A program made the position numbers and the translations under genes. From positions 24,497 to 52,224 of the forward strand of contig DFGB01000055.1 in NCBI GenBank assembly GCA_002371135.1: DNA of 27,728 bases, written 5' to 3'. The notes below the pieces were generated by a model, which saw only the letters and a program-made list of their open reading frames with translations, did not search any database and was not told where the DNA came from. This document shows, piece by piece, positions 22,906-27,728 of the stretch. The stretch's first letter is position 1. Each line of letters opens with the position of its first letter. Source of the stretch: Verrucomicrobia bacterium UBA3761 (lineage in GTDB: Bacteria > Verrucomicrobiota > Kiritimatiellia > RFP12 > UBA1067).

Positions 22906-23882
22906 AACCGGAAACCTCTTTTTCGCGCCGCGATTTCCTGCGCGGCCTCGCCGCGCTTGCCGCCGCGACTGGAGGGCCGCGCTTCTGCGCGGCCGCTCCA
23001 TCGCCGAAACTCAAGTTCGACGAGCACCTCGCCGTCCTCCTTTCCGACATCCACGTCAACGGCCTCGACGCTCCGGACGGCAAGCCAATTAAGCCCGACA
23101 TGCGCAACTCTCTCGCGGCGAACGTCGCCGAGATCCTGCGCATGGATCCGCTCCCGCGCCATGTCTTCGTTTTTGGCGACATCGCCCACCTGCACGGACG
23201 CCTCGCCGACTATAAGCGCTCCTTCCCCGACCTGAAACTTCTCGTCGACGCCGGCATCGAACTCACTCTAGGCATGGGCAACCACGACCACCGCAAGGCG
23301 TTTCTCGAAGTCTGGCCGGAATACGCCAAGCGTTCCCTCGTCCCCGGCGCAATCCACACCGTGACGCATTGCGCCGACTACGATTTTATCATGCTCGATT
23401 CGCTCGACGAGAAGGATGTGCCCGATGCGTGGAATCCAACCAACGGCGCACTATCTCCCGCCGCGCAGGAGTGGATTGCCGCAGAACTGCCCAAGTGGCC
23501 GCGACCGTTCTTCATCGGCGCCCACCACCCGATCTGGCAGCTGAAATTCGACAAGACCAAAAAGTCGATGGAACATATGATCGGCGCCTTCCCGAACTGC
23601 CGCGGCTACATCCACGGCCACGACCACATCTGGAAGACGAACGTCGTCAACTGGCGCAACCCCGCCACCGTTCCGTTGCTGACGCTTCCTTCCAACGGCT
23701 TCTGGGGCGACATCGGCTACGCCACGCTGCACACCATCGAGCGGAACGGCCGCAAAGCCGCCCAGGCGCGCCTCGTCATAAAGGACTTCGTCCTCAACGG
23801 CGGCAATCTCTCCAGCCGCCCGGCAATGTGGGATGCGCGCATCGAGGACGTGCAAGGCGCCAAGTGCACCTTCGTGTTGTAA
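22902..23882 (+). CDS. Tat-exported calcineurin-like metallophosphoesterase 3
   Basis: 326 residues. The ATG overlaps the kinase stop (ATGA) and AAGGAA lies five bases upstream, so translation is coupled. Twin-arginine signal R9-R10 (SRRDFLRGLAALAAA). Metal-site motifs: D49/H51 (SDIH), D93 (FGD), N127-H128-D129 (GNHD), H208/H209 (AHH) and H240/H242 (GHDH). Residues 25-32 (GPRFCAAA) at the expected signal cleavage region are encoded by a perfect GGCCGCGC palindrome (22975-22994). Paralogue of phosphoesterase 2. Coupling an exported phosphatase to a cytoplasmic kinase suggests that both serve one substrate, for example removing phosphate outside before uptake. Substrate unknown. Confidence 0.9.
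   Translation: MKPETSFSRRDFLRGLAALAAATGGPRFCAAAPSPKLKFDEHLAVLLSDIHVNGLDAPDGKPIKPDMRNSLAANVAEILRMDPLPRHVFVFGDIAHLHGRLADYKRSFPDLKLLVDAGIELTLGMGNHDHRKAFLEVWPEYAKRSLVPGAIHTVTHCADYDFIMLDSLDEKDVPDAWNPTNGALSPAAQEWIAAELPKWPRPFFIGAHHPIWQLKFDKTKKSMEHMIGAFPNCRGYIHGHDHIWKTNVVNWRNPATVPLLTLPSNGFWGDIGYATLHTIERNGRKAAQARLVIKDFVLNGGNLSSRPAMWDARIEDVQGAKCTFVL
22975..22994. repeat. GGCCGCGC-N4-GCGCGGCC palindrome in the phosphoesterase 3 signal region
   Basis: A perfect 8-bp stem with centre TTCT, flanked by GGAG and GCTCC. In frame, at the end of the Tat signal sequence. Confidence 0.75.
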
Positions 23883-23885
23883 TTG

Positions 23886-24094
23886 TATTTAGCATTTGGC
23901 ATTTGGCATTGCATTTTGTCATTTGGTCATTGTGGCATTTAGAGCTCCCGTATCCCCCGAACGAAGTGAGCATTGCGAAGCAATGTCGCTAGAGGGGTGT
24001 GCGACAAAATCAGTCCCTCAAATTGCTCTTCCACGTTCGTAGTCGCTGGCTCCTAAAATGGCAAAATGCAATGCCAAATGCTAGATGCCAAATA
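23886..24094. mobile_element. MITE-like element, 209 bp with 33-bp inverted ends (TTTGGCAT type)
   Basis: Left arm 23886-23918 and right arm 24062-24094 are inverse complements with three mismatches; each is made of tttggcat words. The centre (23919-24061) has a short hairpin near 23960-23996 and no credible gene. The right arm runs into the ChrA-like gene and encodes its last residues and stop codon. A related word (ctagatgccatatgcatttggc, 24221-24242) lies further inside that gene. Confidence 0.6.
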
Positions 24095-24740
24095 TGCCGA
24101 CGATGAATGGCAGGATGGCACCGGCGAGGAGACCCCACAGGGGGGAGAAGCGGTGCGTCGCAGTCAGGATGAACGTTCCGGCGCATAGGACGAGCGGTAG
24201 CGCGGAGAACTTCAACTCGTCTAGATGCCATATGCATTTGGCGCCGTTCTCGCCTTCAGCGCCGAAGACCGCCATCACCATGTTCGCGCCCACGGCGAAT
24301 ATGGCCCCGGCGACGACCGGCCGCAGAATCCCGAACACCGCCTTCGCCCACGGCTTTTCGCGGTTGCGCTCGAACCACGTCCCCGCGAGCGCCACGCCCG
24401 CGATGCTCGGCAGCGTCACCGCAATGCTGGCGAGAAGGGCGCCGGAGAATGCAAGCAGGAAGCCCCCGCCGGCATTTTCGACCACCCTCCAGCCGGTGAA
24501 CGTCGCCGCATTCACACCCATCGCGCCAGGCGTCACCTGCGCTATTCCGAGTATGTCGAGAAACTCCGAGTGCGAGAGCCATCCTCGCGAGAGCATCTCC
24601 TGCTGCACGAGCGCGATTACCGCGAGCCCCCCGCCAAGCGTGAAGAGCCCGATTTTCGCAAACACGTACGAGAGTTTTGCAAGAAGTGAAAGCACGAAAC
24701 AGTTGGTAGTTGATAGTTGGCGGTCGATAGCCGGGCTCAC
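24081..24740 (-). CDS. Half-size chromate-transporter-like membrane protein (ChrA/CHR family)
   Basis: About 219 residues if started at the GTG at 24740, 204 if at the GTG at 24695. KIGLFTLGGGLAVIALVQQEM, GIAQVTPGAMGVNAATFTGW and the following hydrophobic segments match one CHR domain. Short CHR proteins usually come as adjacent pairs; no partner is seen here. No Shine-Dalgarno precedes either start. The first 15 residues (SPAIDRQLSTTNCF and flanks) come from an inverted repeat of gttgg/ccaac words (24715-24767), so the later start is attractive. An insertion-like stretch KCIWHLDELKF (near 24221-24242) and the end GIFGI-stop come from the tttggcat element. Known role in the family is chromate/sulfate-type anion transport. 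The gene follows mlaD by 30 bases or more in the same operon direction. Confidence 0.7.
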   Translation of the reverse strand: MSPAIDRQLSTTNCFVLSLLAKLSYVFAKIGLFTLGGGLAVIALVQQEMLSRGWLSHSEFLDILGIAQVTPGAMGVNAATFTGWRVVENAGGGFLLAFSGALLASIAVTLPSIAGVALAGTWFERNREKPWAKAVFGILRPVVAGAIFAVGANMVMAVFGAEGENGAKCIWHLDELKFSALPLVLCAGTFILTATHRFSPLWGLLAGAILPFIVGIFGI

Positions 24741-24767
24741 GGTGCGACAAACTGTCGACTGCCAACT
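24715..24767. repeat. Inverted repeat of AGTTGG words between mlaD and the ChrA-like gene
   Basis: 16-bp arms (24715-24730 and 24752-24767) with two mismatches. Adjacent copies of agttggtagttgatagttgg extend into the ChrA-like reading frame. Confidence 0.6.
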
Positions 24768-24770
24768 CTC

Positions 24771-25868
24771 TCACAGCCCTCCCATTATGAGAGAGCCGAA
24801 GGTGGAGATGGGGGTGGTGTCGCGGAAGTTGTCGAGCGTCTGGCGGATGTCCTTGGCGAGAGTGTTCACTTCGTCGTAGAGTTCGGTTTCGTTGACGAGT
24901 TTGCCGATCGTGCCGTCGCCGTTCTTGATTTTCTCCGCGACGTCGTTCAGATTTGCGAGCAGCTTCTCGCCGGACTTTACGATTTCGGTGGCGTCGATCG
25001 AGTCGCACGCTTTTTTGAATGACGCGACGGCGGCTTCGACTTCGCCGTAGATTGGATCGTCCTTCGCGATCAGCCGCCCGAGCAATCCTTCGCCGTTGTT
25101 CAGTTTTTCGGCGACGTCGGCGGCGGAAGAGAGAGTGCGCTGGAGGTCCTTGTACACGGTGTCGTCGCTAGAGAGGAGCTTGCCGATCGTGCCCTCGCCG
25201 CGGTTGACGCGCTCGACGATTTCGGAAGCGTTGGAGACGGTCGACTTGGCGTCGGCGACGGCGTCGTGCAGGTCGTTGTAGATCGTTTCGTCGCTCGAAA
25301 GGAGTTTGCCTATCGTTCCCTCGCCGCGCTCTACGCGCGTGACGACGTCGAGGATTTTGACGCTTGCCGCTTCGATATTGGTGACAATCGCCTTGAGTTC
25401 GCCGCCGGATGTGAATTCGTTGAGGTTTTTGGCGATGTTGGAGACGTCGCGCATCCAGTCGGTGGGCTTTTCGCCCTGGAAGACGGTCGTGGCGAGGTTC
25501 TGCACGTCGCCCTCGCCTTCTTCCAGGAGCAGGTAGTTGCCGCCGAGCATGGAAAGGTTGCAGATGGCGATTCGATATGAAGAGCGCAGGATCACGTCGC
25601 GGTCGATTTCGATAAATACGGTAAGGTTAGTTGGGGAGAGGTCGATGCGGTCGACGGTGCCGACCTTGGTGCCGCGATACATTACGTTGTCGTGGTCTTT
25701 CAGCCCGCCGACGTCGGAGAACTGCACTTTTGCGACAACCTTTTCGCGACCCTGGAGGACGTCGACGCCGGAGATGATGATGGTGAAGTAGACAAGCAGG
25801 CCGAGGACCGCGAGCATGAAAATCCCGACGATCGCCTCGGAAAACGGATCTTTCTTTCTGGAGCTCAT
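24771..25868 (-). CDS. mlaD: MlaD-like MCE-domain lipid-transport protein
   Basis: 365 residues. One N-terminal membrane segment (about 12-34) is followed by the MCE domain (about 40-120; VQFSDVGGLKDHDNVMYRGTKVGTVDRI). The C-terminal half carries four GEGTIGKLL-type repeats near residues 182, 224, 258 and 317 (with L-Y-D-E at the end of each) separated by helical stretches. Known role: periplasmic hexamer that carries phospholipid between the inner and outer membrane with the MlaE/MlaF ABC transporter. The ATG overlaps the mlaF stop as ATGA. The repeat-rich tail is longer than E. coli MlaD (about 183 residues) and may form a coiled extension across the periplasm. Confidence 0.9.
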   Translation of the reverse strand: MSSRKKDPFSEAIVGIFMLAVLGLLVYFTIIISGVDVLQGREKVVAKVQFSDVGGLKDHDNVMYRGTKVGTVDRIDLSPTNLTVFIEIDRDVILRSSYRIAICNLSMLGGNYLLLEEGEGDVQNLATTVFQGEKPTDWMRDVSNIAKNLNEFTSGGELKAIVTNIEAASVKILDVVTRVERGEGTIGKLLSSDETIYNDLHDAVADAKSTVSNASEIVERVNRGEGTIGKLLSSDDTVYKDLQRTLSSAADVAEKLNNGEGLLGRLIAKDDPIYGEVEAAVASFKKACDSIDATEIVKSGEKLLANLNDVAEKIKNGDGTIGKLVNETELYDEVNTLAKDIRQTLDNFRDTTPISTFGSLIMGGL

Positions 25869-26614
25869 TTCAATTCACCTTTCATGGCCGCGAGGAATTC
25901 CTTCACGGCGGGCTTGTCCGATTTGACAAATTCTTCGCAAGTGGCGCACTCGACCTTCTTGCCGTCCTTTATGAGGAGGATGCGGTCTGCGAACGCAAGC
26001 GCGCCTTGGAGGTCGTGGGTTACGACTACGGACGTGATGCCGAGTTCCCGGTTCAGCTTGCGGATGAGGCGGTTGATGGTCACGCTTGTGACGGGGTCGA
26101 GGCCGCTCGTGGGTTCATCGTAGAGGACGATGTCGGAAGAGCGGACGATGGCCCTTGCAAGGCCGGCGCGTTTCTGCATGCCGCCGGAGATTTCGGCCGG
26201 GTATTTTTCCTTCGCGGCGGAGAGTTCTACGGCGGCGAGGGCGTCCTCGACCTTCCTTTCGATTTCGCTTTCAGGAAGATTCGTGCACTCGCGCAGCGGG
26301 AGGGCGACGTTGTCGAACACGTTCATCCACGCGAGAAGGGCGCCGCCCTGGAAGAGATAGCCGATCCGCGCGCGGATTTTATCGAGTTCCTTCGAGCTGC
26401 ATTCGCCCACGTCCACGCCATCGACGAGGACGCGCCCGGAGCTTGGCGTGAGCAGGCGCACGAGATGCTTGAGCGTCACCGATTTGCCCGTGCCCGAGGG
26501 GCCGACGAGGGCCAGCACTTCGCCTTTTTCGACGGTAAAGCTCAAGCCGTCCAGCACGGCCACGCCGTTGAACTTCTTCACGACATTGTCGAATTCGATC
26601 AGCGGCGTATTCAT
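25865..26614 (-). CDS. mlaF: MlaF-like ABC transporter ATP-binding protein
   Basis: 249 residues from the ATG at 26614, which overlaps the mlaE stop as ATGA. Walker A GPSGTGKS, Q-loop YLFQGGAL, signature ISGGMQKR, Walker B IVLYDEP and switch VVTHD are intact. Energises retrograde or anterograde phospholipid transport together with MlaE and MlaD at the inner membrane. Start, coupling and length are as expected for the family. Confidence 0.94.
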   Translation of the reverse strand: MNTPLIEFDNVVKKFNGVAVLDGLSFTVEKGEVLALVGPSGTGKSVTLKHLVRLLTPSSGRVLVDGVDVGECSSKELDKIRARIGYLFQGGALLAWMNVFDNVALPLRECTNLPESEIERKVEDALAAVELSAAKEKYPAEISGGMQKRAGLARAIVRSSDIVLYDEPTSGLDPVTSVTINRLIRKLNRELGITSVVVTHDLQGALAFADRILLIKDGKKVECATCEEFVKSDKPAVKEFLAAMKGELK

Positions 26615-27429
26615 TGGTAGCAGACGCGTGTGACCATGTAGCCAAGCATCAGAATGAGAAGGAAGCTGACGATTACGGAGCGCTGGGTACTCTTGCCGAC
26701 GCCGGTCGCGCCCATCGAAGTGCCGAAGCCCTCCGACACGGAAACGGTGCCGATCACGGCGCCGAAGACGAATGCCTTGAGGAGGCCGACGAAGAGGTCT
26801 TTCGTGTCGGCCATGGAAATGGCGCTGGCCATATATTGGCCGAAGTCGACGCCGAGCTGCGTCACGCCGACTATGCCGCCGCCCATCGTGCCGATTACGC
26901 AGCAGAAGAACCCCAGCAGCGGAGCCATCATGATCAGCGCGAGGATGCGCGGGGCCGCGAGATACCTGACGGGCGAAATGGACATGATCTCCAGCGCCGC
27001 GATTTCGTCGTTCACTTTCATCGTGCCGAGTTCCGCCGCGATGGCCGAGCCCACGCACGCGGCGAGGCACATGCCGCAGCTGAACGGCCCCATCTCGCGT
27101 ATGAGCGAGACCATGACCGCCGCGCCCAGATACATTTCCTGGTTGAAGCGCCGCAACTCGAGCCCCACCTGCAAAGCGAGGATCATGCCCGTGAACAGCG
27201 AGACGACGGTCACGACGGGGAGCGTGCGGATGCCCGTCACATACAACTGCGACATCAGCACCGTGCGCGAATCGCGCCGGACGAGGGTGGACGGGAAATA
27301 CGCCGCGCTTTCAATGAATATCCTCGCGGCCCATCCGAGCGACGAGAGGAACGTCGTCAAGTGGCGGAGCGTGGCCTGCAATTTCGAGGCAGGCGCATCG
27401 TCCCAGATTGGCTCGCGAGAGATGGTCAT
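26611..27429 (-). CDS. mlaE: MlaE-like ABC transporter permease
   Basis: 272 residues with about five to six membrane segments. The conserved MlaE core is present: FTGMILALQVGLELRRF, LIREMGPF, AAELGTMKVNDEIAALE and FGAVIGTVS. Inner-membrane partner of MlaF and MlaD. First gene of the operon in this window. The start at 27429 has no Shine-Dalgarno; the 30 bases before it are a tandem repeat (aatcgca words on the coding strand), with GGAG only about 50 bases upstream. Confidence 0.93.
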   Translation of the reverse strand: MTISREPIWDDAPASKLQATLRHLTTFLSSLGWAARIFIESAAYFPSTLVRRDSRTVLMSQLYVTGIRTLPVVTVVSLFTGMILALQVGLELRRFNQEMYLGAAVMVSLIREMGPFSCGMCLAACVGSAIAAELGTMKVNDEIAALEIMSISPVRYLAAPRILALIMMAPLLGFFCCVIGTMGGGIVGVTQLGVDFGQYMASAISMADTKDLFVGLLKAFVFGAVIGTVSVSEGFGTSMGATGVGKSTQRSVIVSFLLILMLGYMVTRVCYQ

Positions 27430-27433
27430 GCGT

Positions 27434-27464
27434 GCGATTTTTCGATTTGCGATTTGCGATTTGC
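27434..27464. repeat. GATTTGC tandem array before mlaE
   Basis: Three to four units of cgatttg/cgattttt directly upstream of the mlaE start codon, where a ribosome binding site would be expected. Confidence 0.7.
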
Positions 27465-27553
27465 GATTTTAATCTCCGCAGAGAACTTGAGAGTTCTTGA
27501 GAGAGCTTTTCAACTTTTAAACCTCTGCGTCCTCTCAAGGGAGATAAAAATCG
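27465..27553. repeat. Inverted-repeat element of the CAGAG family upstream of mlaE
   Basis: The outer arms CGATTTTAATCTCC (27464-27477) and its near complement (about 27540-27553) match with one mismatch. Inside, gcagagaacttgagag is answered by ctctgcgtcctctcaag. Same design as 4147-4241 and 15456-15647. A TTCAACTTTT word (27508-27517) sits in the middle. Confidence 0.5.
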
Positions 27554-27606
27554 AAAATCGAAAAATCAAAAGCATGAAGAACGTCCGTTGCGAATGTTCT
27601 TCATGC
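27553..27606 (-). terminator. Rho-independent terminator of the gene at the right edge
   Basis: On the minus strand: 11-bp perfect stem GCATGAAGAAC (27606-27596 pairing with 27582-27572), 13-base loop, then a T-rich tract read from 27571 to 27553 (TTTTGATTTTTCGATTTTC). It lies 21 bases past the stop codon at 27627. Confidence 0.75.
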
Positions 27607-27626
27607 TTTGCAGATGCGGTGTGAGA

Positions 27627-27728
27627 TTACTCTGCCGGAGTGGGTGCCGGTGCTTCTGCGACAGGTGCTTCTGCGGCCGGTGCTTCTGCGACAGGTGCTT
27701 CTGCGGCAGGTGCTTCGACGGCAGGTGC
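27627..27728 (-). CDS. C-terminal end of an Ala/Pro/Glu-rich protein (partial)
   Basis: 33 codons plus TAA; the gene continues beyond the window. The visible end reads as repeats of AEAPV/AEAPA and finishes APTPAE. The codons are a short tandem repeat (ggtgcttctgcg on the plus strand). Such tails occur on many secreted or ribosomal proteins, so no function can be given. The terminator just downstream supports that this is a real gene end. Confidence 0.65.
   Translation of the reverse strand, partial: APAVEAPAAEAPVAEAPAAEAPVAEAPAPTPAE

Noticed and set aside
23940..24060. Integration (att) site or tRNA remnant between phosphoesterase 3 and the ChrA-like gene
   Set aside because: No tRNA fold, integrase or flanking direct repeat is visible; the segment is the centre of the TTTGGCAT inverted-repeat element.
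27574..27624. 16-codon open frame beginning ATGAAGAACGTC on the plus strand
   Set aside because: It lies almost wholly in the terminator hairpin of the right-edge gene.

Overview
The window looks like a glycan- and phosphate-scavenging region of a GC-rich, Gram-negative-type bacterium, most likely from the Verrucomicrobiota/Kiritimatiellota/Lentisphaerota group. That placement is inference. It rests on the mix of gene types: secreted glycosidases without SusC/SusD, a multi-module LamG-like protein, XylR-type regulators (sugar-binding domain plus AraC helix-turn-helix, no N-terminal DNA-binding domain) and an Mla lipid-transport operon. There is no rRNA, tRNA, CRISPR array, transposase or phage gene.

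Layout. 110-3706 (-): a Tat-exported metallophosphoesterase followed by a compact GH2 beta-galactosidase-like enzyme. 4251-8482 (-): a large fusion of sialate O-acetylesterase and glycerophosphodiester phosphodiesterase (GDPD), overlapping by ATGA with a GlpT-like organophosphate transporter. 8950-10077 (-): XylR-like regulator 1. 10359-11702 (+): sn-glycerol-1-phosphate dehydrogenase. 11954-15385 (+): secreted protein of five LamG-like modules. 15769-19258 (+): a second metallophosphoesterase and a GH31 alpha-glycosidase. 19308-20462 (-): regulator 2. 20610-23882 (+): a SorE/GatD-like polyol-phosphate dehydrogenase, a PfkB kinase and a third metallophosphoesterase. 24081-27429 (-): mlaE-mlaF-mlaD plus a lone half-size ChrA-like protein. 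27627 to the window end (-): the C-terminus of an Ala/Pro/Glu-rich protein.

How it may work together. Six transcription units, all in the carbohydrate/phosphate part, carry two half-sites (core YGCAA) about 21-22 bp apart. In five of them the half-sites sit 59-61 and 38-39 bases upstream of the -10 hexamer; in the sixth the pair is about one helical turn closer. This is AraC-family geometry and ties the units into one regulon, probably run by the two XylR-like regulators. The enzyme set (ester removal, glycerophosphodiester cleavage, phosphate-ester cleavage, alpha- and beta-glycosidases, glycerol-phosphate import, glycerol-1-phosphate oxidation to DHAP) suggests use of a glycerol-phosphate-decorated polymer. 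Lipoteichoic acid or phosphoglycerol-substituted glucans fit, because both carry sn-glycerol-1-phosphate. This pathway is a hypothesis.

The second striking property is repeat decoration. Nearly every gene boundary carries its own short palindromic or tandem repeat family. Several copies lie inside reading frames, where they encode signal-peptide or linker segments, loops, C-terminal tails and even stop codons.
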